64,000 nucleotides of DNA, taken from NCBI GenBank assembly GCA_029448655.1, contig JACCLO010000014.1, forward strand, positions 496,001-560,000, given 5' to 3'. Numbering within the stretch: position 1 is the stretch's first letter; every line of letters starts with the position of its first letter. The notes under the pieces are model-generated. The model was not told the DNA's origin. It worked only from the letters and a program-made list of their open reading frames with translations, and did no database searches. The stretch comes from Wolfiporia cocos. Its lineage: Eukaryota > Basidiomycota > Agaricomycetes > Polyporales > Phaeolaceae. Positions 1 through 10,183 of this stretch are shown one piece after another. Made by a program: the position numbers and the translations under genes.

Positions 1-303
1 GGTGGGCATCAGGCGGTATTCGAACTCTATTGTCACGCTCGACTTGTTGCCCGGGGTTTGAGAACAGTGACGCAGGCATTGAGAGGAGTAGTGTGGCCGG
101 ACTTTATTCGTGTTAATTGGCAACGGGAGTGCGATATGTGCCGAGCAGTTTAGCTCGCCGCTGTCACAGTGTCATCTTGTGCCACGTGTGACACTACTAA
201 TATGGCCACGGCTGAGACAACCTTCCATGGCCAGTCAACAACTATCCCCCACCACTTTTTCAGGCACTTCGCCGAGGTAAGCCTTGCAATACTGAGCTAG
301 AGC

Positions 304-312
304 TATATAAGG
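304..312 (+). promoter_or_regulatory. TATA box of the small lineage-specific gene
   Basis: TATATAAGG lies about 50 bp upstream of the ATG at 360, a normal distance for a fungal core promoter. The inverted copy of this gene (start 17099, minus) has related but degraded upstream sequence (around 17170-17240) without such a clean TATA box. Functional status is inferred from position only. Confidence 0.5.
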
Positions 313-359
313 ACTATGCAACCTTTCTGACTCGCACATACAAGCCTTCTATCATCGAA

Positions 360-952
360 ATGAAAGCCCAAGAAGCGTTGCGACAGCCAGTTCAGGGAAA
401 GAGAGTGAGTTGCACGGTTGGGTATAGGGTGCCAAATGCTTACAGAATGTTATGTTACAGCTGGAAGATCGGAACGCACGGAGCAGACGAGCCAAGGAGC
501 AAGCGGAGCGCTACAGGGATCATATCCTGGCATCAGGTCGTGCAAGATACCCACTTCTCCCCCCGGGCTTTCCCAATCACCCACGATTTTACATTCTCGG
601 TTGGAAAGTCACGGAGGAGTGGCAGGATGACTTTGTACGCAAGCACCGCCCTGACTGTGCTCACAGCAAATATCTTATGTGTATCGCGTTGTTGCGGCGA
701 CTATCTGGATACCAACACATATTCTACTTCCCTGTGATCCCCGACGGCGGGGAAATCCTCCCTGATGGGAGTACCCAGGAAGAAAAGTTCGACTGGGTGA
801 TTGGAATTTCTGCTACGGCGTCGAAGAAGTACTTCTTGAGGCGCCCGTTGCAGAAGCAGTTCGACTGGTTCAATCAAGTGTTTGGTACCCCTGCACGGTG
901 GTATATGGATCTATACCCGAAGGAGAGGTTTGGGGAGCACTATATATCTTAG
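360..952 (+). CDS. Small lineage-specific protein, intact copy (178 aa)
   Basis: The model is two exons, 360-404 and 461-952, with a 56-bp GTGAGT...TTACAG intron. Skipping this intron joins 15 residues (MKAQEALRQPVQGKR) to a 163-residue exon that ends at the TAG before 953. I recognise no domain. The protein is basic at the N-terminus (RNARSRRAKEQAERYR) and then rich in aromatic and proline residues (PPGFPNHPRFYILGWKV, WFNQVFGTPARWYMDLYPKE). No signal peptide or membrane segment is visible. A paralog at 16485-17099 on the minus strand shares the intron position and most of the sequence but has an in-frame stop. Near-identity of the C-terminal halves indicates a recent duplication, and the open frame suggests some constraint. 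It could be a lineage-restricted orphan family of unknown role. Confidence 0.7.
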
Positions 953-1236
953 CCGCATGTCTTTTCTCCTATCTGTTATTGTATATTACGGTATGTCAGC
1001 TCACTTCGTTCTTGTTGCTAAGCTGACGTCGTTGTCATAGATTTCGTGCAGACATGTACATCAGTACTAGTTACATAATTGTATCGCTTAGTCCTCCGTA
1101 TACGCATTGAATCGGTCGTCGTCTGGTGTCTATTGAGTTTGTTTTCAGCTTCAATCTGCAGGTAAGCTCAGTGATGCCATCCGCATTCAAGAGGCGAACA
1201 GCGATGGTTCGTGGCTCATCATACAGTCACACGTAA

Positions 1237-1770
1237 CTCCCTCCGCCCGACCTGCTGTCCCTCCCGCCGCTCGATGCGCGCCGCGCGACGGAGGAGCGCG
1301 CGCTCTAAGCCGGCGCCGGCCACGATGCGGACGCAGACGCGCGGAGCCTGCCGCGGATGGTCAAGTTCGTGCTCGTCGCCGCGTTCCTCGCGAGCACGAG
1401 CCCGGCAAAGACGGACATGCGCATGTTTGGGCGCGGGCCCGACGAACGTGTGCGGCGCCGGTGCAGGAAGGCGGGCAGCCCGCGCAAGCCCAGGCCGGGC
1501 ACCATGGGCACCACAGTGAAGGTGAGTTAGATGACGTGTCTGCGTTGTAAGGCATACGCTATAACATAGATCCCGCAGCGGCTCCTGGGCCCGATGCCAT
1601 TCCCGCTCGACCGAGTCGGACCGACTCCTTGCTATCCTGGGCGTTCTCCTTGAGGAGCATGATGCGGATACATGGCTATCGGCGGCGCAATATTATACCC
1701 TGCCTGGGGAGTATACGAACATGGAGACCTCGCGCGTAACCACGTACGCACAGGTGCGTGAGTCGGGTCT
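1237..1770 (+). pseudogene. ORC5 fragment, broken duplicate
   Basis: The sequence matches the reverse complement of about 14566-14036, the C-terminal half of the intact ORC5 gene, including its third-from-last intron. Three features show it is dead. It starts mid-exon without a start codon. A GAG codon of the source is TAA at 1306-1308. A 10-bp insertion (GTCGGACCGA at 1615-1624) shifts the frame in the region encoding the LLAILGVLLEEHD motif. The AAA+-like N-terminal half and promoter are absent. It is still very similar to the source, so the duplication is recent. It may give antisense or read-through transcripts but cannot encode Orc5. Confidence 0.85.
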
Positions 1771-1838
1771 GATCGATTATATGTGGAATATCACAAGCCA
1801 ATAGATAAGTTCCGGATATTTTGGTAGATCAACATAAT

Positions 1839-2291
1839 CTATAGGCGTTGATATATTTCAGAGTCTGTCCTAACACTGTATCTGAGGGTTGTATTGTGTT
1901 GTAATGGCACAACAACATGTAGACTAATTACATAACTTGTATACACTGAAGAGTCGAATGTCGGAATAGGTACAATTGAATAATTCCAAGTCCAGTAGAC
2001 CGGTATTGCTCTGTGTGGGAGGTCTGACCTGCAGGCGTTGAGTAGCTTATTCACTGTGCTGCTCACCGCCTCAGTAGATCGACGTTGTAGATTTGCAAAT
2101 CCGAACTGTGCATATTCGTCAGTTACGTCCTCATCCTCAACATCGTCATCGACCTCATCAGTCTCGCTCTCATTGTCTTTCACATCTTTGCTGCCTGAGT
2201 CTGTCGCCGTATTAATAGGCCTATGATGCCTCTCTTCTGCACATTCGTCTTCGTCTTCGACTCCATCTTCTTCTCTTTGATCAAGCATCAT
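1839..2291 (-). CDS. Uncharacterised acidic ORF (150 codons)
   Basis: An open frame starts at ATG 2291 and runs to 1839. The first 60 residues are strongly acidic (Glu/Asp runs such as DEVDDDVEDEDVTDEY), followed by a segment FGFANLQRRSTEAVSSTVNK that looks like real coding sequence with helical heptad character. A possible splice donor (CAG then GTCAGA) follows the segment NKLLNAC, so the end of the frame may be intron. I recognise no family and found no second exon. It may be a gene fragment carried next to the ORC5 relic, or chance. Low confidence. Confidence 0.25.
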   Translation of the reverse strand: MMLDQREEDGVEDEDECAEERHHRPINTATDSGSKDVKDNESETDEVDDDVEDEDVTDEYAQFGFANLQRRSTEAVSSTVNKLLNACRSDLPHRAIPVYWTWNYSIVPIPTFDSSVYTSYVISLHVVVPLQHNTTLRYSVRTDSEIYQRL

Positions 2292-2844
2292 CTTATCAAA
2301 ATCAACGCAATCTCTGGTTCAGGCCAGTCAGACAGGATCCCGCAACGAAGCATGTCTCCCCCTGGCCAACCGGATGTTTGACCGTCATTGTCTTAGTCTC
2401 AACAACCCCGCAAACACAGGTTTGCAAGCATCAATAACCGTAGCACCATTTCAAAAAGGGTGATCCTATGGCGTCTAGTACGTGAGACATCGCTGCTGGC
2501 ATACGAAACCACGGCCACATGCAACATGCCAATTATACAAGCACTGCTGATACAGGTATCTGCAGCTGTGAGTCGTTCTGGTGCTCTATCGCTGGCCTTG
2601 GAATCCCACGCGGTCTTTTGTGTAAGACATCGAAGAGATTACCCAGGACCTGACCAGGATCATCCCCCGTCGATCATGCCGGCACCCGAGCCCGCTTAGT
2701 GACGCTGTCCTGGTATTGTTGGCATTAGCCACGGCTTCTACGGGTGTATAAGTAGCATCGGAGGGTGCTATCCGGCTCTCGTACGACCCAGAGGGTTTCC
2801 GGACGCTTGTTGCGACCCTGTCCGCTGACTCCGCTCTTGGTACG
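2292..2844. other. Intergenic region and promoter of the S41 gene
   Basis: No gene is visible here. A TATA-like element, TATAAG, lies at 2747-2752, about 95 bp before the ATG at 2845. The rest has no repeat or RNA gene I can support. Confidence 0.5.
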
Positions 2845-5563
2845 ATGTCCTCCCTCACGGTTGCATTAGCCGCGTTGGCGGCGACAGCTACACTCCCTGG
2901 AGTGTCTGTTGCTGCTCCTGCATCTCGCGATGTCGATCCGTGCGCGAAGATCGCCGGTCAAGAATTCGTCATTCCGGCGGACGCGATGGCCTGCCTAACG
3001 TACTTCCCGTTCAACGAGACTCTACGTCAGAACGTGCTGGATGTTGTCTCGAAGGTCTTTGATTTCTATACGTTCGAGGACTACTACCTGGAGCCCGTCC
3101 CGGAGTTCCAGCAGCCCGCCGTGCTGATCCGTGAAGAGCTCGCCCGCATTAACACCATCGAATACAATGTGAGTTTGTCCTCCGTTTTGTCCACTGAACC
3201 ACATGTTTAGCTCACCTTTGCCAGTCTGATTACGCATTCAACAAGGACCTCTTCGATCTGACCAACAGTCTGAACGACGGGCACACCGCGTGGTTCCCCT
3301 TCTGCTACTGGTCTGCCTTCCAGAACATCCTACCCGCCCCCGTGGTCTCGCTCTCGGTCAACGGCACGGAAGATGTGTACGTCGTGCCCGACCTCGCGGA
3401 CTTCGTCCCTCTGCTCGGCGCGAACTACACCGCGTACTACGACGCGATCGGCTTCGACTGGACGCGCCTCGCGGGCGCGCGCGTGCTCGAGATCGAGGGC
3501 TTGGACGCGTACGCGTACGCGGACTACGTCGCGGATACGGTCACGGGCAACTACCTCGACCACGGCGTGCGCGTGAACAGCGCATTCAGCAGCTACCGCA
3601 TCGCGGACAACGTGTTCTCGCAGAGGGTTGGCGACATCGCGGGCCCGCTGTTCCCGAACCAGGACAACCTGACGATGACGGTCGTCCTCGCGAACGCGAG
3701 CGTGCCCGAGACCGTCGTCGTCCCGTACCTCGCGTTGTTCCTCGGCAGCCCGTTCACAGATGCTGCGTCATAGTGAGTGCGGTTCCACCTTGTCCGTGTC
3801 CGTTCGACGTCAACCTGGATCGGTGACGCAGCTGGGAGAACAACTGCGCTGCGAACAACGAGACGAACGGTGTCGACAATGCGCTGCCAGGCGGATCGAG
3901 GGCCGTTGGTGGACGCAAGCAGCCCCGTGCGGCGTTGCACGCGAACCTGGTGACCGGCGCGAGTATACCGTCCAAGTTCATCCCCACCCTGCAAAACGTG
4001 ACTGGTAGTGAGGGCGTGATCAAGAACTACCTGTTGGATGACAACCAGACGGCCGTGGCAAGTATCTACGGTCTGTATATCGCGATCGTCGCCCTAACTA
4101 AGTTGAGGGACGTAGATGTTTGTGGGCTCGTTTTCTCCGGACGACTACTATGCCTTCCAGTACGATGTCGCGGACGCGATCGCTGCGTTCCAAGCGGCGG
4201 GCGCGACGCGCCTGATCATCGACCTCACGAACAATGGCGGTGAGCCGAGGGTCTGGTTGACTATTGTGCACGAGTAGTCGCTAATGGACATGTGTTCAGG
4301 CGGGTATGTGTGCTTGGGCGAGTTCCTGCACCAATACCTCGCCGGGTCCAACTTCGGCTTCCCGTGAGCGTCCCCCACTGACCTATCATACACGCGACTA
4401 ACGACACTGACCGCTATCCGAAGGGGCTACTCCACCGCGATCCGTGCCAACGCGCTCGCGAAGCAAATCCTGGCTGCAGATATCGCGTTTGACAATACCG
4501 GGGAGGTCTGCTATTATGCGCCGGACAACTGTGGGGGGACCATTCATTCTTGCTTGACGATCATACATTCTGACGAACAGCTGCGAATGCAGGGGCATAC
4601 ACCAACGACACGATCATGCCGGAGACCGACAACTACTTTGTGCCAGAAGTGTATCGGACGATCAACGGCGTGCTGTACTCGGAGTCGCAGCGGTTCTATG
4701 TGCGTGGCTCTCCGCGTCCGTCTCTCAGCCATCGCTCACGCCATTGTCCTGCAGGACGTCTGCACACCGTTCAACGTGAGCATCCCCGCGGAGCCGCCGT
4801 TCGACCTGAGGTGCGCATTCCTCCCTCTCTCCAACGCACTCGGCACTGAGGAGCAGTGAACGAATAGCAAGGTCGTGATCGTGAGCAACGGCGACTGCGC
4901 GTCGACGTGCGCGCAGTTCAGCACGCTCATGTACGAGCGGCACAACACCATCACCGCTGTCTTCGGCGGGAAGCCGGGCGAGGTCATGCAGTTCAAAGGT
5001 ATGCCTCCTCTCCTCGTCGACAGTGTTTATAGCTAAGTGGTGTGGGGTAGGCATGGCTGGGGAGCAGGTCCTCGAGTGGACAGACATCGACTCGGAGATC
5101 AAGACTGCCGGACTGAAAGATGTATGTGATGACTGCAGAGATGCTGCACGCGCATGCTGATCTGATCATTGACGCCCGACCAGGACCCACTCGCTCCGCC
5201 AGATCTGTGCGTCGCTCGATCTCGCATTGTTCACGTCTCATGCTAATCCGTGAACTAGGCTCGTTTACGGTGACTTCCGCCACAATTGGCGGACGGCGTA
5301 CAGCTGGCGCGACGAGCAGACGCCGATCGGTACGCCCCTACCTTCTGGTTGACACCGTTCCTCGTAATGATTGAACGTGCTGCGGCAGCGTACTACTCCG
5401 AGCTTCCGCAGTACCGCTTCGCGTACACGCCCGAGACGTACATGAGCGCGCAGAACCTCTGGACGTTTGCGTGCGTACTCCGTCTGTTCTGCTTTGACAC
5501 AATCTATTGGCTCACCTTGGCGTACAATTTTGCAGCGCGCAAGAGCTCTTCAAGGACGAATAA
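2845..5563 (+). CDS. Secreted S41-family (C-terminal-processing-like) peptidase, 653 aa
   Basis: The model has 14 exons: 2845-3168, 3225-3772, 3832-4057, 4116-4239, 4300-4363, 4424-4530, 4593-4699, 4755-4810, 4868-4998, 5051-5121, 5184-5206, 5259-5329, 5389-5470 and 5536-5563. Their lengths sum to 1962 nt, exactly 653 codons plus stop. A signal peptide is clear (MSSLTVALAALAATATLPGVSVA). The family is the fungal extracellular S41 type. The segment LIIDLTNNGGGYVCLGEFL is the characteristic Gly-rich strand, and IVSNGDCASTCAQFSTLM holds the expected nucleophile serine. The C-terminal LLVYGDFRHNWRTAYSW block is also typical. Several NxT/S sites fit a secreted protein. Intron 3 (4058-4115) uses a GC donor (GCAAGT). 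In known relatives the substrate is poorly defined, so a role in extracellular protein or peptide turnover is inference. Confidence 0.85.
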
Positions 5564-5904
5564 TTCCGCGCACGCCGCGTCGTGGGGTGCGAGGGAGTCC
5601 AGGTGGTACTGGCTTCTTGCTTGTGCTCGCAGACGATGTAGAATTTACCGTGAATTGCGCGGTTGTTGTGTCGCAAGGAATCGTGCTGTGGATCGAGAAT
5701 CGACCGCCGAGCGTCCCGCAGTGTACACTGTCGATGAACATCGAACGCGACGACAGTTAAAGACGTGTATATCCCAAGCTCATCGTGGATGTTTTTCTTG
5801 TGCAGCTGCCTGGCGCGAGAGGTACACGGACCGCCCAAACAACACGAAGCTCAAGGGCAGACTGAGAGCACAAGACGCAAACCTGCATTCGGTGATCCCG
5901 TATC

Positions 5905-6545
5905 CTACGGACTGGCTACGGGCAACGGGGTCTGCGCTAGCTGCTTCTTCGGGCCGAGTAGGACGAGGGGAAGGTACGAAGTGATTAGGGCAGATATCGC
6001 CAGCCTGTCGATGGACGTGCAGCAGACACACGGCATCCGGTCAGTAGACCAGAAATTTGGGAAGGAAGGAGCAGCGGGGCTGCGGTTAACAGCAGCAGCG
6101 GGCGACTCACAGAATCGTAGTGAAGGGGCTTTGTCCGCCGTCCTTCGTGCGCAGGGGATGCTGGTTGATCATGCTGTTGAACGACATCAGGAGCGCGGGC
6201 CAGGCGAGGTAGCTGCGCGGCGGTCTGGTCTAGCGAATGAGTATTGGGAGAGCAGTGCGTACGCACCGGTTGCGAGTGACCATGATCAGACCGTTGACGA
6301 ACATCACTTTCAAGGCAATATTCCCGTGAGCTCGTGGTTGAAATGTCGCAGCTAATGACTACGCACCTGTAGCACTGAAGCCGTCTGGGTGCGCCAACAA
6401 GCGCGGTGCAGCCGTCGACTCGTAAGATTGCGGAGTCAGTCATTCAGCATCAAGGATACGCACCTGCAGAGTCATTCTGCCATGTATCGGGGAAGGTCAT
6501 TGGGACTTCGCCCTTTGGGTCTCGCGGGTCGTCAAGAGTCGGCAT
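5905..6545 (-). CDS. Asterix homolog, ER membrane PAT-complex subunit (113 aa)
   Basis: The gene is assembled from five small exons on the minus strand: 6545-6464, 6384-6367 (18 nt), 6306-6267, 6212-6111 and 6004-5905. They total 342 nt, 113 codons plus stop. The N-terminus reads MPTLDDPRDPKGEVPMTFPD. Two or three hydrophobic segments follow: VMFVNGLIMV; YLAWPALLMSFNSMINQHPL with the family-typical HPLRTKDGG; and ILLAISALITSYLPLVLL. Length, topology and these blocks fit the Asterix (WDR83OS/UPF0139) family, which in animals pairs with CCDC47 to chaperone membrane-protein insertion at the ER. It is convergent with the S41 gene, 341 bp apart. Exon 2 and the acceptor of exon 3 are the weakest parts of the model; alternative acceptors a few bases away keep the frame. 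Confidence 0.7.
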
Positions 6546-7802
6546 GCTGGGTACTGCAGAGGCAGCATGAGCGCTCGAGCTACTTGGCTGTTTAAGTATC
6601 ACGTGATCACACCAGTCAGGAAGATGGTCAGGATTTTGTTCACGAACCTGCCTGGCGACCCACTAGATGCATATCGCGTTCGAAGGCGTATGCGGACTTC
6701 TGCCTTGATCATATGGAAATACAAGAGCCAGCTCATAGTACTCATGACTGTGCACCTGCATTTCGTCAAGATCTGCTAATTCGAAACGCATTCGTCAACG
6801 CGTGTATCACTTCTGCCTCACTTCGTGGTGCATACAACCCCTTTTCTGACAGCAAATAACTGTATCACCGCCCTCTCTATGCTAAGGCTACGAACTTCCA
6901 GGCCCTGGGAACTCTGCAGATCGTTAAGCGACGGTTGGGTGTTGAACTTACGGAGCTGGCCGAAGATGATCTGAAGTGTGCAGAACAGATATGCTCGTAT
7001 CTGAATGGAATCCTGCGAGTCCTTCAGCGCACCCGGAGAGACGGTGTCTTACCGGATATGACAAATTGGTGAAGTAATCAGTGTCCAACAGATAGCTCTA
7101 GAGAGGGGGTTAGTTAGTAGTGAGGCGATCACTTTACTAATTTGTGTGGAGCGCGCGTGTCGCCACCAGGTCGTTGAAGTCACAATGCTGTGGTAAGCTT
7201 CCTTCTGCTGCGATCCCTCCTATGGAGCTGAAGCAGTACTCAGATCGTAACATGCACTATGACGTTGATAGATAGGCACCGAAACCCTGAACACAGCGCT
7301 TACTGATGGCTCTGAGATGTCGAATTACTGCAATCTACATCAAATTGAGGTTGAACAGTAGAAGCAGCTGAGTGTTGGGCAAGCGTCTCTTGAGCTAATC
7401 TGCCGATACCCAATATCTCAATGGTCAGCACCCGTTCGTTCTCTCTCGCGCCTGCATCTGTGTCCTGTTCCCTCAGCTGGCCATCCGTCGGATGCCTCAT
7501 GTGACTGACAGGCTCCAAGCACCATCCGTTCGCCTTCCTTGTCGAGACTGCGCATCAACACTCTGCGCCACGAGACCGTCGCGCTACTTCTACTCAGACT
7601 CACAACCGGGAATGTGATGCTTCTCGCTCCCACGTCGAGGCCTGCATGACCTGGGGATGCACTAGTCACTAAGCATGTCGCGGAGAAGCTAGGCCGGCAT
7701 ATGTTGAACAAAGGACTCCGCGCCAGATGAGGTATATAAGCAGACGGCCTCTAGATTGACCTTGGATAGCCTCGTTTGTCTGATTGCAGGCTTGGGAGCA
7801 AG
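6546..7802. other. Intergenic region; promoter of the sugar transporter
   Basis: This is a 1.26-kb stretch between two divergently oriented starts. A clean TATATAAG at 7733-7740 lies 63 bp before the transporter ATG. Short open frames here (for example at 7300-7711, minus) have no recognisable content. No repeat or RNA gene is visible. Confidence 0.5.
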
Positions 7803-10183
7803 ATGACTGTTCCCACAAATCGTAGGGCAATTCTGCTCGCGGTCTTCATTGCTTTTGGTCAGTTTCTACCAAACAGAGTTACATAAGCTCACGAGCTAGA
7901 TTTCTTTAACAGGGGGTAGGTGCACAACATCTGCCTACTATCGCAGCGGTGAGTTGCAATGCCCTACTTCCATCGATAGAAACTAAACAGTCGCTTTTTC
8001 AGAATTAATGAGCGTCTCCAGGCTTCATCTTTGGCTATGACATGGGTGTCATCTCAGTATGCGGAGGATTTACATACACTGGGACTCGCCATTGAGCATT
8101 AGACCTCTAGGGATGTCTTATAATGCCGGACTTCGCTGCTCGTTTCGGACAAGTCGATGTCAATGGCACCCCGTGTTTGTCCAGCTCGAGACAGTCCATG
8201 ATCACATCACTACTGTCAGTTGGGTACGTTTTCTTACGAATGAACACTCTCAGCTTCTTTCATTTATGATCGAAAGAACGACCGTCGGTGCGATCGCGCA
8301 GGCATTCACCTCTGACCGGTTTGGGCGGCGAGGATCCATCCTCATCTGGTCTGCTATCTTTACCATCGGAACGGCGATCCAAACAGCGACCGTTCATGCA
8401 ATCGCACAGATCACCTTCGGTCGGTTCGTTTCGGGATTGGGTGTCGGCGCACTATCGGGTTTGTTATACTCTCGCCTATAATATGGCCAAGTGTTCATGG
8501 CCCTTTCAAAGCAATCGTACCGTTATATAATGGTGAAACCGCGCCCAAGGCATACCGCGGCGCCCTCATCGTCGTGTACCAAGTACAGATAGCCATGGGG
8601 TCCGTGCCATACTAAATTGCTCCTGCATTGCAGCGTGTAATTAATGCTGTGTGTAGTTTATTTATAGCGGACATCATTGAGCTTGGCACGCACAACATCA
8701 GCGGATCAGCGTCCTGGCGCATTCCGGTCGGCCTGCAGATGCTATGGGGGCTCATTCTTCTCTCAGGAATTTTCTTCCTGCCAGAATCGCCGTGCGTATC
8801 TGGTTATCGGAATGAGGATGTCTCCTGACGACGCCTATAAACTTACCAGGCGACACCTACTGGGTACTGGAAGAGAAACTCAAGCGTTGGCAGTCGTTGC
8901 AGAGTTGAACAGTGTCCCCGAAGATGATCCAATCGTGCGAGAAATTATAGAAGAGCTGGAAATTGCAATCAGAGCGGAGAATGAAGGAGGAAAAGTTACA
9001 TGGACGGAATGTTTCTCGCAAAGGAACATGCTGTGGAAGAGGACGATTAATGGAATGATGCTACAGTTCATCCAGCAGCTCAATGGACAGGACTTCTACT
9101 GTGAGACCTCATCTCTAACGCGCTGCACAGCCGCTGATCTATGATGAACTACCAGTCTACTATGGCGATACCTTCTTCCAGGTGAGTATGCTTCATCCAA
9201 TCGGCTCCAGAAGAGTTTCACTCAAGCGTCCACGACACATGTAGGCTGCAGGAACTCAGTACGTTACTGATCGGATATTCTGACTGCGTCACTGACATCG
9301 GGTAGATTGTCTCCGTATGTCATACAGTCCATTCTGGGAGGTATCTCTGTGGCAGGTGCGATCCCTGCCTTGTACGTGATCGACGCATGGGGCCGCAGAA
9401 GGGCAAGTACCCATCAAGTTCTGCTCGTAAGCTGTATTGACCGCGGTTCTAATTCGCGGCAGTGTCTTCTCGTGGGAGCTCTATTGGAAGCTACGTGTGC
9501 TATCATCGCTGGCCTGGTTGGCCATCTCCTGCTCGCTCCCTCTGGAACACCCAGCAACTCGTCGACGTTACGCAATCGACAAGCGGGCGATGTTCTCATC
9601 GCATTTGCGATCATGCATGTTTTCACGTCTTCGCTATTCTGGGGAGCAACACCCTGGTGAGTTCAGCGCGTTTCCGAAGGTTTCCGACCTGATTGTTGCT
9701 CCCTCTCTCAACAGGGTGTATCTGGCAGAGAGCTTCCCCCTCAGAGTGCGACCGAAGTGCATTGCGTTGGGTTGTGCTACAAGTGAGCTACTCCGCGTCA
9801 CTCCATCATACCCTTCTGAAACCGTGCTCTGTGAAGACTGGATCTGGAACTTCCTTTTGAGCTTCTTCTCTCCACGGATCTCAGCACGGATTGGGACATT
9901 GATATTACTCATCTTCTTTGGCATGCTACTGTTTGGATTCGCATACGTCTACCTGTTTATCCCAGAGACTGTTGGCCTGAGCTTGGAAGAGGTGAGTTTC
10001 CTGTAATCTCTCATGGATTATATACTAATCACCCATAAGGTGGACGAACTATATCGGTCGGGAGTCAAGCCATGGAATTCCGTAGGATGGCAGCCGAGTC
10101 AAAAGCATGGTCACGACCATGACGTTTCGACTGAGTTGGTAGATGTGCAGGAGAAGGGTTCAGAAGATGGGAGCGAGAAATAA
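7803..10183 (+). CDS. MFS sugar (hexose-type) transporter, 519 aa
   Basis: The model has 15 exons: 7803-7857, 7913-7915, 8022-8056, 8111-8223, 8277-8458, 8512-8599, 8657-8791, 8850-9100, 9156-9181, 9245-9258, 9306-9402, 9463-9656, 9715-9782, 9837-9991 and 10040-10183. They sum to 1560 nt (519 codons plus stop), the normal size of a 12-helix sugar porter. Sugar-porter signatures are present in order: GGFIFGYDMGVIS in helix 1, DRFGRRGS in the loop after helix 2, PESPRHLLGTGRE after helix 6, QQLNGQDFYFYYGDTFF in helix 7, DAWGRRR in the loop after helix 8, and the C-terminal FIPETVGLSLEEVDELY. It acts at the plasma membrane; the sugar is not determinable here. The intron after 9402 uses a GC donor (GCAAGT). 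A 3-nt exon (GGG, 7913-7915) is needed to give the family-typical GG pair. Confidence 0.88.

Larger units (their letters stand above)
230..1236 (+). repeat. Left arm of inverted segmental duplication (part 1)
   Basis: This stretch, holding the small gene and its 3' flank, aligns to the reverse complement of about 16230-17230. The shared sequence continues downstream of the stop codon, for example the block ending GGCTCATCATACAGTCACACGT here, against a one- or two-base variant near 16231-16255. At about 1236/1237 the similarity jumps directly to ORC5 coding sequence, so roughly 14567-16229 of the other copy is missing here. The 5' limit is blurred; similarity is weaker upstream of the ATG. Confidence 0.75.

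Noticed and set aside
6367..6374. 8-nt exon in the Asterix gene
   Set aside because: Its length breaks the phase with the next exon; the 18-nt exon 6384-6367 keeps the frame.
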